Assembly: GCA_947095585.1 (NCBI GenBank)
Contig: OX352761.1
Span: 35,617,777-35,681,776, forward strand
Reading direction: 5' to 3'
DNA length: 64,000 bases
DNA from: Nephrocerus scutellatus
Taxonomy: Eukaryota > Arthropoda > Insecta > Diptera > Pipunculidae
Under the pieces are notes generated by a model that saw nothing but the letters and a program-made list of their open reading frames with translations, was not told the DNA's origin and did not search any database. Both the position numbers and the translations under genes were made by a program. Positions 30,826-40,702 of the stretch are shown here, one piece after another (position 1 is the first letter of the stretch; each line of letters opens with the position of its first letter).

Positions 30826-32199
30826 GTGGGGACCCAGTTTACAATGAATTCCCAGAATTTAGGAGGAGGAGAAGTAGAAGGAGTTGTAGGAGAGGAGAAT
30901 GTGAATTCTTTTAAAAGGAGTTCGAAGATGGCGAGATCACCAGTGGCCCAAACGTCACAAAGGCGCGAATCACCGGAAACAAGAAAGGTGATAAAGGAAG
31001 CCAGCCCCGGCAAATCTGACTTTCATAAACTAGGAGAGCAGATCAAGGGACTGGTAGAAATAATGGAAGATGGAAAAAGACGTTCCATCCATCAAGCCAT
31101 GCGGGATGCCATTGATAGCATTAAAAACCTCTATGAGTTATCGGCTATCTACATTAATAACAAGAAGACTCAGGAGAAGATGGTTAATCACACCTCATCT
31201 CAAACCTCTCCATGGCTCAAAGCTTCAATGGAGCAAAAAAGGAAGCAGCCTATCCACAGCGAAACGCCGAATCCAAAGCGGAGGCAAGAGCAACGCCAGT
31301 CCTCACGTAAGCCTAAGGTAATAGCGACGGAAGAAAAAACCCAGGAAAAGGGTATTAAAAATGTTAAAAAAACTGGAGAAGGCGAATGGACAAAAGTCGT
31401 CGCTAAAACTAAAAATAAAGTGAAGTCAGACGCATCTGCCAAGAAGTCCGCCGTAAAACAAAAGCCAATTATAAGAAAGGCAAGACCTGACGCCATAGTC
31501 ATAGAAGCGAAGGGCGAAATATCCTATGCGCAGATATTGCGCAACGTGAAGGCTGATCCAAAACTAGAAACAATTGGAAAAGCAGTATCTAGGATCAGAA
31601 GGACACAAAAAGGTGACCTCTTAATTCAATTGAAGGAGACAAGTGACAAGACAGCGGAATTTAAAAGCGTCATAAGTGAGGCGTTAGGCGAACAAGCAAA
31701 CGTAAGAACCCTCACCCAACGCACTAGCATCGAGCTGAAAGACATCGATGAGATCACCACAAAAGAAGACATTTGTGAATCAATCGAAGTCCAAGCCGGA
31801 GTCGAAGGCGTCACACCGTCAGACTTTATATCGCTGAGGAAAGCATATGGTGGAACCCAAACGGCGACTATCAGCCTTCCAAATGCAAAAGCAAAGAAGC
31901 TGCTGGAAGCAAAGAAGATAAAAATCGGGTGGGTAGTGTGTCGCATCCGCGAACGGACACTCCTCAAAAAGTGCTTCAAATGCCTGGAATTTGGGCACAT
32001 TGCCAAGCAGTGTAAAAACGGAGAAGATCGCTCCAAGCTGTGTAGAAGATGTGGGGATGAGGGCCACATAGCTAAGTCTTGCGCAAAGGAGCCTTCGTGC
32101 ATGTTCTGTAGAAAGGAACACCCAGAAGATGCGAAGCATGTAGCGGGCAGCAGCAAATGCCCAGTCTTTAGGAGAGCTATCGCCAGCAGAAAAGTATGA
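30826..32199 (+). CDS. R1-clade ORF1: Gag-like nucleic-acid-binding protein
   Basis: Intact 457-codon frame. ORF1 proteins coat the element RNA. The N-terminal two thirds is Lys/Glu-rich and basic. A globular domain follows (about residues 220-370: EISYAQILRN, RRTQKGDLLIQLKE, TISLPNAKAKKLL). Three zinc knuckles come last: CFKCLEFGHIAKQC (383-396), CRRCGDEGHIAKSC (406-419) and CMFC...H...C (425-445), the usual R1-clade arrangement. The start was chosen as the Met opening the long frame (MGTQFTMNS); the Met at residue 7 is an alternative. The stop overlaps the ORF2 start as ATGA, suggesting coupled translation. Confidence 0.88.
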   Translation: MGTQFTMNSQNLGGGEVEGVVGEENVNSFKRSSKMARSPVAQTSQRRESPETRKVIKEASPGKSDFHKLGEQIKGLVEIMEDGKRRSIHQAMRDAIDSIKNLYELSAIYINNKKTQEKMVNHTSSQTSPWLKASMEQKRKQPIHSETPNPKRRQEQRQSSRKPKVIATEEKTQEKGIKNVKKTGEGEWTKVVAKTKNKVKSDASAKKSAVKQKPIIRKARPDAIVIEAKGEISYAQILRNVKADPKLETIGKAVSRIRRTQKGDLLIQLKETSDKTAEFKSVISEALGEQANVRTLTQRTSIELKDIDEITTKEDICESIEVQAGVEGVTPSDFISLRKAYGGTQTATISLPNAKAKKLLEAKKIKIGWVVCRIRERTLLKKCFKCLEFGHIAKQCKNGEDRSKLCRRCGDEGHIAKSCAKEPSCMFCRKEHPEDAKHVAGSSKCPVFRRAIASRKV

Positions 32200-34745
32200 A
32201 GGTTATCCAGATAAACCTAAATCACTGCGAGATAGCACAGGATATCCTGTCACAGACGGCTAAAGACGAGAGAGCGGACATAATTTTAATAAGCGAACCG
32301 TACAAATCTCGTGACACCAACGCTTGGGCATGTGACAAAACAGAAAAAGCTGCAATATGGATTTGCGGGAGACATGCCTTCCAAGATGTAGACGGGCAGG
32401 CGGAGGGCTTCGTACGGGCAAAAATAAATGGAATCAACTTTTATAGTTGTTACGCAAGACCCAGCTGGACGATGAGCGAATACTCAGCAATGATAGAAAA
32501 TTTAACGGCCGATGCTCGAGGAAGAGCTCCAGTGGTCGCAACAACTTACCAGTATAATCACTACAGCGTGGGACGCAGCTATGCCCAGGAGAAGACCTAG
32601 CAAGAGAGGTGTACACTGCTACTGGTGGAATGAGCAGATAAAAGCACTGAGAGCTGCCTGCTTACAAGCCAGACGTAGAGTGCAGCGATCAAGAAGGGGA
32701 TCAGACATTCAAGAACGTCTTGATATGCTAAGATTAGCTAGACGAAATTTAAAAAATGCAATTAAAGAAAGCAAGTCGAAGTGCTTCAAACGACTATGTG
32801 ATGAGGCGGACATCAATCCCTGGGGCACAGCATACAAAATAGTTATGGCAAAGCTAAAAGGCTGTAAGACCCCGCAAATATCATGCCCAACAAAGCTTAG
32901 GTCCATCGTAGAACACCTATTTCCGAAAGGACCATATACTATGTGCAACATAATAAGAGAAATTAGCACAGAAAGTATTCCAAGGCTAACAGTTGATGAA
33001 CTCGTGAACGCAAGTAAAGGAATACGAGACAACAAAGCTCCTGGACACGATGGCATTCCTAATAAAGCATTGAAAGCCGCCATCCGAAGTAGGTCGGTCA
33101 TGTTCATGACATGCATGCAACAGTGTCTAGATGAAGGAGTTTTCCCTGAACCTTGGAAACTGCAGCATTTAGTATTGCTTCCAAAGGGAAACAAACCACC
33201 GGGCGAACCATCATCGTACCGCCCAATATGCCTACTAGATACAATGGGAAAGATACTCGAGCGGATCATATATGACAGATTGCTTAATATAGCGGATAAT
33301 AAAGGAGCACTGTCAGATCATCAGTTCGGGTTTCGAAAATCGCGCTCGACCGTCGACGCCATAAAGGCGGTGGTCAATATAGCAAAGAATGCGATTGAAG
33401 GAAAAAGATGGCGGTGGGGCACAAAGGAATATTGTGCAGTAGTGACACTGGACATAAAAAACGCCTTTAACTCTGCAAAATGGTACTCAATAAGAAGAAC
33501 ACTCGACAGAATGGATGCACCATACTATATAAGGAAGATAGTGAAAAGCTACTTAAGTTATAGAAGGTTGAGGTACGAAACCAATGAGGGTACAAAGTAC
33601 TATAACGTCTCCGCAGGAGTCCCACAAGGATCGGTGCTGGGTCCCCTTCTATGGAATATTATGTACGATGGAGTTCTAAGACTAGCATTACCACCAGGCG
33701 TACAAATATTTGGATTCGCTGACGACATCGCCGTTGTCACAGTATCAAAGACAATCAATGGAATAGAGTCAGCCACGAATGAAGCAGTTGGCCAAATTAA
33801 AAAAAATGGCTAGTATCCGTCGGTTTAGAATTAGCCGACCATAAAACGGAAGCAGTCCTGATTACCAGCCGGAAAAATACAGAATACATAAATATACGAG
33901 TTGGTAACCAGACTATTAGATCAAAGGATTTTGTCAAATACCTAGGAGTAATGCTTGACAAAAGGCTCCGTTTTAAAATACACGTGGACTACTCGAGCAA
34001 AAAGGCTTCCCAGATGCAGGCAGCATTATTCCGGATTCTGCCAAACGTTGGAGGACCAGGATATACAAGGAGGGTCCTAATGTCTAGAGTAGTCAGCTCA
34101 GTCCTTCTTTACGCAGCCCCAGTTTGGGCGGATGCACTGGTGACTAAAGAAATAAGAAGAAACTTATCGTCTATATACAGACTCAGTGCACTAAGGACGA
34201 TCAGCGGGTTCCCAACGATCTCCGATGATGCTGCCCTCGTTATAGCAGGAATGGTTCCAGTAGACATCCTCGCAGATGAAATGCTTAGGATCTACAAAGA
34301 GGAAGAAAAGGCCACCTCAATGGCTGTATGGCAAGACCGGTGGGACATAAGTTTGAAAGGAAGATGTACCTACAAGCTGATCCCGAACATTGAGAATTGG
34401 ACAAACCGATCTCACGGTAACTGCAACTACCAATTTACGCAGTTTCTGTCAGGCCATGGCGGCTATCGAAAATATCTTTATCGATTTGGACACGATAGCT
34501 CCCCTTTTTGCCCAGATTGTCCAGACATGGAAGAAGACACAGAGCATGCGATTTTCCATTGCAGACGCTTCAGAGAATGGAGAAGCAACCTGCCAAGTCC
34601 ACGCGTCCTTTTAGAAGAAATGCAAAGATCCGAGGATAAGTGGACAGAAGTGTGTGTATTCGTAACGAATTTGCAAAACGAGCTGCGAAGAATCGAAAAT
34701 ATAAGGCGATCAGCAGCAGCAGAAGATGCAGAAGGCATAGTGTAA
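32196..34745 (+). pseudogene. R1-clade ORF2: endonuclease and reverse transcriptase (broken)
   Basis: Begins in the ATGA overlap with MKVIQINLNHCEIAQDIL and IILISEPYKS, the endonuclease N-terminus. After LTADARGRAPVV (about 32525) the rest of the endonuclease is missing and the frame changes. The RT is well preserved at 32560-33800: DNKAPGHDGIPN, SSYRPICLLDTMGKILERII, QFGFRKSRSTVDAI, VVTLDIKNAFNSA (catalytic Asp), AGVPQGSVLGPLLW and FGFADDIAVV (FADD near 33717-33726). One extra A near 33808 shifts the frame, then the C-terminal part continues with the finger CPDCPDMEEDTEHAIFHC near 34510-34560. There is no RNase H, as expected for R1. Confidence 0.9.
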
Positions 34746-34875
34746 TCTGCTAACCAGCCCCGTGATGTAATACCTAACGGCAGTCCCATGGGGAGAGTGG
34801 TTGAAGTGTGTAAGGAGGGTTTAGTACGTATGCGTAGATGATTCCCCACCTTTGGCACAGCCATAAAAAAAAAAA

Positions 34876-34889
34876 CACACACACACACT
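34876..34889. repeat. (CA)n microsatellite, 3' flank of copy 3
   Basis: Short CA run directly after the A tail. The same target motif is present at both sides of the element. Confidence 0.85.
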
Positions 34890-35295
34890 GCGTGCTCGTT
34901 TTGTGGCGAAATCATCCACCAAATGCCGCAGCGGCAGCGAACAGCGCTGCTCACAAAGCACAGTGCTCAGACTTTGCCGTGATCTGATGCGATATAGCGA
35001 TATTTAAAAATTGTATATTGGGGTCCCCAAGTGGTCTATCGCTCCAAATTTTTACAAAAAGTGTTTTCCATCGAAGACACACATGTGTACAAAATTTAAA
35101 GAAAATCGGGTAACTTTTGTAAAATATTTGTATGGGAGCCCCCCGACCCCGCGGCCTGAGGGGCCTCAAATTAATAGAAAGTGTTGTCATGGGAGATATA
35201 CATGTGTGCAAAATTTCAATAAAATCGGGCTGTAGGAAGTGGGTTAAAAATTGATCACAAGATTTGGCCAGCCAGCCAGCCAGCCAGCCAAAAGA
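34890..35295 (+). mobile_element. Element X, copy 10
   Basis: Head module (ctgcgtgctcgttttgtgg, cagcgctgctcacaaagc), two units (tccaaatttttacaaaaagtg, acacatgtgtacaaaattt, gccccccgaccccgc) and a tail ending in a (CCAG)n run at 35269-35290. No terminal AATATAGAGAATTT is seen. Confidence 0.75.
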
Positions 35296-35649
35296 ATACA
35301 CCTCCTTCCGCACGCCACAACCACTTTATAAACCAAAACGAAATTGTCAATATTTAGGGTAAATGGCAAATATGTGTTCCTTTTTTTAACCGTTTTTATT
35401 AGTTTTATTTTTATGCGTACGTAAAAACATTTTTTAGTGTTCTGTATGTATGGGTCTTTTTAAATTACAAAATACCACTAACTTTTTTTTTCTCAAATAA
35501 TTTTATATTTATATGTATACTATTAATTAAGAGTTTATTTTGTCAACTATTTGTATATTTTTTTGTTAAAATGAGAAAATAAATGAAATGAATCATTAAG
35601 TTTGTTTTTAATTCTACTTAGGGTTTCATTTCAGTTAGTTTTTAGAAAT
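35296..35649. other. AT-rich spacer, nothing recognised
   Basis: Low-complexity AT sequence without features. Confidence 0.5.
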
Positions 35650-35872
35650 CGTTGCCTGCTGTTATGCTCTAAACTCTTCCGATTCAGAAAAGCAACTGGG
35701 CTGTTAGTTTAGCTAATATTGAAAACTACTGGACCGATTTTGATCAATTTTTAACCATTTGTCATTCGGTGTGGGGAGAGGGGTCAGTGGGTGTGGAGAC
35801 AGTGTGTTTTTGTGTTAGTGGGTGTAGGGAGAGAGGTGGGGGCATCCAGGCAAGGCCGGGTATTTTAGCTAG
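35650..35872 (+). mobile_element. Helitron-type 3' end
   Basis: Ends GGCAAGGCCGGGTATTTTAG then CTAG followed by T (35869-35873). This is the CTRR-T terminus with upstream GC-rich 'caaggccgggta' seen in many insect Helitrons. Upstream lies the familiar 'ctactggaccgattttgatc' phrase. The 5' end was not found, so this is only a terminal piece. No protein. Confidence 0.6.
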
Positions 35873-35982
35873 TAATTTATAAACCCCGTTGCTAAACGGA
35901 AAATCTTAAAACTAACTTTTACTATAGATAGATAGACGCCTCGATAAAATTTAAAAACAAGTAAATGTATAAACAAAAACTT

Positions 35983-36593
35983 CGTTTTTAAATTCTCTAT
36001 ATTGACTTCGCGTGCCCGTAGCTGGCTGGCGGACAGGCACACCAAATCTTGTGATAAATTTTTAACCCACTTCCTAAAGCCTGATTTTATTGAAACTTTG
36101 CACACATGTGTCTCTCCCATGACAACACTTTCTATTAAAATTTCGGGCCCCTCAGGCCTCGGGGTGCTCCCATACAAATTTTTTACAAAAATTTACCCGA
36201 TTTTCTTAAAATTTTATAAGCATGTGTATCTCCGATGGACAACACTTTTTGTAAAACATTTGGAAGTGATTGGGCCCCGGGGGGGTCGGGGGGACACCCA
36301 TACCAATTTTATAAAAAAAAGTACCCGATTTCCTTCAAATTTTATACGCATGTGTATCTCCGATGGACAACACTTTTTGTAAAAATTTGGAAGTGATTGG
36401 GCCCGGGGGGTCGGGGGGACACCCATACCAATTTTATAAAAAAAAAAGTACCCGATTTTCTTCACATTTTATACGAATGCTTATCTCCGATGGACAACAC
36501 TTTTTGTAAAAATTTTGGCGTTTTCGGAAGATCCCATGAAAATTTTAAAAAAAAAAAAGGAATCCGATTTTGTTTAAATTTTATACACACATT
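35983..36593 (-). mobile_element. Element X, copy 11, first part (host of Gypsy-2)
   Basis: Minus-oriented. It opens with the inverted right end AAATTCTCTATATTGACTTC (35988 onward), then the inverted tail (gctggctggcggaca) and about four units. It is cut at 36593 by the Gypsy-2 LTR. The matching inverted left end lies at 45290-45327, so the pre-insertion element was about 0.87 kb. Confidence 0.8.
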
Positions 36594-36724
36594 TGTACGG
36601 CCCACTTCCCGAACACGCTCCGGCCGTGTGTTCTAAATGCAGGTCTTCTCTTCCTCATTATTTTCTCTCTCTCGCTCTGCTATCTTCACCATGACGAAAC
36701 ACAGAATCAGTCGTAACATAGAAG
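36594..36724 (+). repeat. Gypsy-2 left LTR, part 1
   Basis: Starts TGTACGGCCCACTTCCCG and matches 44813-44943 (TGTAGGGCCCAC...). It is interrupted at 36724 by Jockey-A; the last 9 bases ACATAGAAG (36716-36724) are duplicated at 40098-40106. Confidence 0.88.
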
Positions 36725-36732
36725 TAGTGTCA

Positions 36733-37048
36733 AAACCTTCTCTATAAAGAGCCCAACTGTTCCGATCGTACACAGATACATGCTTAGATTTAGACCAAAC
36801 GTATTTGTATTAGTAATCAACTAAAGAGCAAAAGCCATATAAAATTTTTCTGTTTCCCACTACCACATCTAACGTTTCTCGCTCTTTGCGACTACTTATT
36901 TTTGTACACTCACATCCCACAAACACACATGCGTTTGGTCTTGGTTTCCAAAACCTTCTATATAGAAAGCCCAACTGTTCCGATCGTACACAGATACATG
37001 CTTAGATTTAGACCAAACGTATTTGTATTAGTAATCAACTAAAGAGCT
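36733..37048 (+). promoter_or_regulatory. Jockey-A 5' UTR tandem monomers
   Basis: A block of about 100 bp (ccaactgttccgatcgtaca ... taatcaactaaagagc) occurs at 36733-36832 and again at 36949-37048, a period of 216 bp. The second copy is followed by the transcribed leader. Tandem 5' monomers are known promoter carriers in some LINEs. A promoter role here is inferred. Confidence 0.55.
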
Positions 37049-37338
37049 CGCCGGCTCGCGTGTGCATATTTTGTTAGTGCAAAGTGCAGTGTGTGGTGTC
37101 CAGTGTCCATGCTTCCCGTCCCCAACACCTCAGCTAAAGAATTAGTGAATTACAACTGTTTTATGCTTACATGTGAAATGATCTAATTATTTAGCTATAA
37201 GAATAACGGATTGTGAGTGTTTGTTTCTTTTGGTGATTTAACTCACTTTGTCGTGAAGGCATAACACTGGCGACAAATTGTGTTAATAATGCAATTTGAG
37301 ACATACTCTTCTCAATTACGGTTTAAAGAAGCGGTAAG

Positions 37339-38136
37339 TTGTGTTTTGTGTGTTTGTTTTTTTGTAGTATGTGTGTTTTCAGAGTGGATCTCAGCAACAT
37401 ACGTGGGCTGAGAACGAATTCGTTTTCTGTGTTTAACCATGTTCATGTCCACAGGCCATTGGCATTGAGTGAAACTCAGGTGTTTGATAATTCTGATGTA
37501 TCGGAATTTAATCTGCCTGGGTATAGCTTGGTGCCATTATTTTTCTCTCGACGCGGACTCGCAATCTATGTACGGAGAGTTGTTGCGTTTCAGCTTTTGC
37601 CTCAATTTAGCCAAAGTTCCAAACCGGAATTCAATTTCATTTGGCTAAAAGTTAAGGTACAAGAGCGCAACATCTACTACTGTTTCCTTTACAGAAGCCC
37701 CAACTTAGACAGTGTTTCAACTCAGAGTGAGTTTGATGCACTGTCTGATTCAATCTTAAGAATTGATAAAAAACATGAAATCGTTATTGCGGGCGATTTC
37801 AATGTACACAATTCTGGGTGGCTTCGCCATTCTGGCCATACAACACCCGAAGGAAGGTGTGTTGAGTTATTCGCTGAGTTTAACCACCTTACTCAGCTTG
37901 TAAATGAGCCTACACGAATACCTGACATTGCATATCATTCCGCTAACACCCTTGACTTGTTCCTTACCTCTCGTCCTGAGAAATACTCCGTCAATGTATT
38001 ATCGCCTCTAGGCTCGTCAGACCATTGTGTAGTATCAGCTAATTTCTCGTTAATAAACCACGTAGTTAGAGAAAAAACTCCCAAAAAAATAGTATGGCAA
38101 TACGAGAAAGCCAATTGGGATGGCCTTAACAACTAA
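37339..38136 (+). pseudogene. Jockey-A endonuclease domain
   Basis: 265 codons nearly spanning an apurinic-type endonuclease. It reads VDLSNIRGLRTNSFSVF (N-x-RG start), LALSETQVF (catalytic Glu), GLAIYVRR, IYYCFLYRSPN, IVIAGDFNVHNSGWLRHSG (GDFNxH), NTLDLFLTSRP and LGSSDHCVVSANFS (SDH). All expected catalytic blocks are present. It ends at a premature stop after WDGLNN because of a deletion near 38134; the frame resumes at 38120-38581. The true start is uncertain: MCVFRVDL at about 37369 is a better candidate than the hydrophobic extension. Confidence 0.88.
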
Positions 38137-40132
38137 CTGGTCGCTATTTTTTCGTGATAGCAACGTGGATGCCGCCGATGATACAATCACAAACATCATT
38201 CTTATGTGTATGAGAAAGTTTATTCCTTTCAGGAATAAATCTATCAAATCAAATGAAGATGGATGTTATGACTTGAGCTGTAAAGAGGCTTCTAGGATTA
38301 GAGAGGTGTGCTTTCGGTTTTACAAAGCAAACCCTACCGAGGAAAACCGAAAACAATTTAAACGAGCAAGAAATGATTGCAATGCCCATCTTCGGCGAGT
38401 CAAATTCGCCTACGACAGAAAATTAAGGCAAAAAATACTACAATGTCCCAAAGGTAGTAAAAATTTTTGGTCCTTCGTGAAAAGAATCAAAAATACAGCC
38501 TCGTCGTCAATCCCAACGCTCATTTATAATGACATTCCAGTTGTCAGCTCTATAGACAAAGCCAATATGTTTGCTGCATAAGTTCTGAATAGGTGTTCTT
38601 CCAAGCTGGCATTACCATTGCGTAAGCTTTTCCATCTATCCTATTCTTCTGGACTCTTCCCGAGAAGTTGGAAAACAGCATTTGTGCAGCCCATACCCAA
38701 AAAAGGCGAGCTGTCGTCTCCTTCTTCGTACCGACCCATAGCACTTACATCCATTCTTTCCAAGGTCATGCTGCTGATCAATCAGCTTAAGAAATATCTT
38801 GAAACCAACGAAATCCTTAGTGACCGGCAGTATGGATTTCGTGGGCAACGTTCTACTGGTGATTTGATGGTATATCTCACCGAACAGTAGAACCGATCTT
38901 TGCATCATTTTGGAGAAAGCAAAGCTGTTGCGCTCGATATTTCAAAGGCATTTGACAGAGTTTGGCATCAAGCTCTTTTGTCTAAAATGCGTGCTTATGG
39001 TTTTGATGATAAATTGCTTCATTGGATTAGAAGCTATCTTTTGGACCGCTCAATTCAAGTTGTTTTGGACGGTTTCAAGTCTGAAATACACCACATAAAT
39101 GTTGGCTTTCCCAGGGCTCTGTTCTGTCCCCGACACTCTTTCTCATTTTTATTAATGATCTCTTATCTGTGACTTCTAATCCAATTCACTTTTTCGCTGA
39201 CGAGAGCACTCTCAGCTTCTCATATAAGTTTGAGGAACGTCCCCCCACCTCTGATGTGGAACTCAAACAACTTCGTATGTTAAGCTCGTTAAATTCTGAC
39301 CTTGACAGCATAATACAATGGGGAGAAATCAATCGAGTAGAATTTAACGCTTCCAAAACCCAATGCTGTCTCCTGTCGTCCAAGCGAATTCTTAACCCCA
39401 TGCGATTATCCATGAATGGCACTTGCATCGAGGAAACTGAAAATCTCGCAATTCTCGGTATGTGCGTTAACGACAAGCTTCGTTGGAATATATTACCGTC
39501 GCCAAAAATGCTGCGAAATGTTAAGGTTTTCTAGCCCGGTGCAAGAAATATTCACTTCCTCTGATCTGGCTACTACATACAAAGCTTTTATTCGCTCCAA
39601 ACTTGAGTACAATTGCCATATCTGGACTGATGCGCCTAAAACTAATTTGCATCAGCTAGATAGAATACAAAACCGCGCGATAAATCTTATCGGTGACGAA
39701 AATATAGCGAAATCAATAGATTCGCTTGAACACCGCAGGAACGTTTCTTGCTTGTCACTGTTTTATCGTTTCTTCTACCAGCGGTGCTCAAGAGAAATAG
39801 CCAGCTGCATGCCACCTCTCCTTGAATTCAACCGCAATACTCGTGGCGCTCTAAATGCTCATCAGTTTACCCTTAAACCCATCTTCGGACGTACAGTTAA
39901 ATTCAGGGATTCGTTCTTCAGCCGTACAACACGTATGTGGAATGCTCTGCCAAGCTCTGTCTTCCCACATCACTATGATCCACAGGCATTCAAAACACAA
40001 GCTCATAGACATCTCTTACGCTGTGCCAAGCATATAGCCGAGCATTATAAGGGTGCGAACCCCTTGAAGCGTGCGCGAATTATGAAAAAAAAAAAAAACA
40101 TAGAAGACCAAGTGTGCAGACCAGTGCCTTAA
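38120..40132 (+). pseudogene. Jockey-A linker, reverse transcriptase and C-terminal tail
   Basis: The linker (CKEASRIREVCFRFYKANP) is followed by a deletion at 38581-38600. The RT reads RSWKTAFVQPIPKKGELSSP, SSYRPIALTSILSKVM, RQYGFRGQRSTGDLM (stop near 38888), AVALDISKAFDRVWHQALL (catalytic Asp), then a frameshift that destroys GVPQG (GFPRALF). HFFADESTLS at 39190-39207 has the second FADD Asp replaced by Glu. The tail shows FIRSKLEYNCHIW, RIQNRAINLIGDENI, FGRTVKFRDSFFS and TRMWNALPSSVFP. It is catalytically dead. Confidence 0.88.
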
Positions 40133-40301
40133 ATTCATTTTTGTCAATTCAATTCAATTCAATTCAATTTTGTTTTACCTACCGAATTATTTTATCTCAT
40201 TTTCGGAGTTCGTTTATATTCAACTTAGTTTAATAAATAATCATTTGCTTTATGGATTAAATTTTAAACCAGTGTTGTGTTAATTTGTTAATTATCCCAC
40301 A
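40107..40301 (+). repeat. Gypsy-2 left LTR, part 2, and primer binding site
   Basis: Resumes the LTR (gaccaagtgt, repeated 'aattc' units, ttttgttttacctaccgaat) and ends CCCACA at 40301. A candidate primer binding site TGGGGGCTCAACCGGGAT follows at 40304-40322. The right LTR lacks the last 60 or so bases seen here. Confidence 0.8.
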
Positions 40302-40702
40302 AGTTGGGGGCTCAACCGGGATATTAAACCGATAATTAGATCGATCATTAAATCGAAAAATTAAATTCACTGGTGCATCATACAAATCCATACATATGTA
40401 CATGTGCACCGCTACTTCAGTGAGATGACGAAAAGTATAACAGTAAGCCGGCAGCACAGAAACAAGCGGAAAACGATTGGACAGCAGCAAGGCGAAAAAA
40501 AACAATTGTATGTACATACCATTCAAACGCAGACGAGGAAAATCGTACAGCACGGAAGGAAGAAGACGACGACGTTAACCGCAGCAGCTGCACACAGCAG
40601 AGAATAAAAAATTGTTGTTTTTTTTTTGTAAGCATTGGTCTGCACGTAAGTAGTTGAATTTATACTTGGTATTTTTACTTTTTGCTTTACTTCTGACAAG
40701 TC

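Larger units (their letters stand above)
30167..34875 (+). mobile_element. Waldo-like R1-clade LINE, copy 3 (near full length, defective)
   Basis: Has a 5' UTR of about 660 bp (cccaccgcaagggcactctg onward), ORF1 (30826-32199), ORF2 (32196 to 34745, broken), a 3' UTR and A(11), then (CA)n at 34876-34889. The 5' flank is (ACAY)n and the 3' flank is (CA)n, so the element sits inside microsatellite. It is inactive: most of the endonuclease is deleted near 32525, one A is inserted near 33808, and there is a 48-bp deletion in the C-terminal region. Confidence 0.92.
36725..40097 (+). mobile_element. Jockey-A LINE, longest copy, inserted in the Gypsy-2 LTR
   Basis: Flanked by a 9-bp target duplication ACATAGAAG (36716-36724, 40098-40106) and ends in A(14) at 40084-40097, so both ends are exact: 3373 bp. 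The 5' UTR carries a repeated monomer. One ORF (endonuclease, RT, tail) follows with no separate ORF1 visible. It is disabled by deletions, frameshifts and a mutated FADD box. Other copies: 1112, 7962, 19490 and 52385. Confidence 0.95.

Noticed and set aside
31200..32156. Minus-strand frames of 100-176 codons opposite the R1 ORF1
   Set aside because: Shadows of a well supported plus-strand ORF with zinc knuckles.
32709..33269. 186-codon minus-strand frame
   Set aside because: Opposite the conserved RT motifs of R1 ORF2, with no domain of its own.
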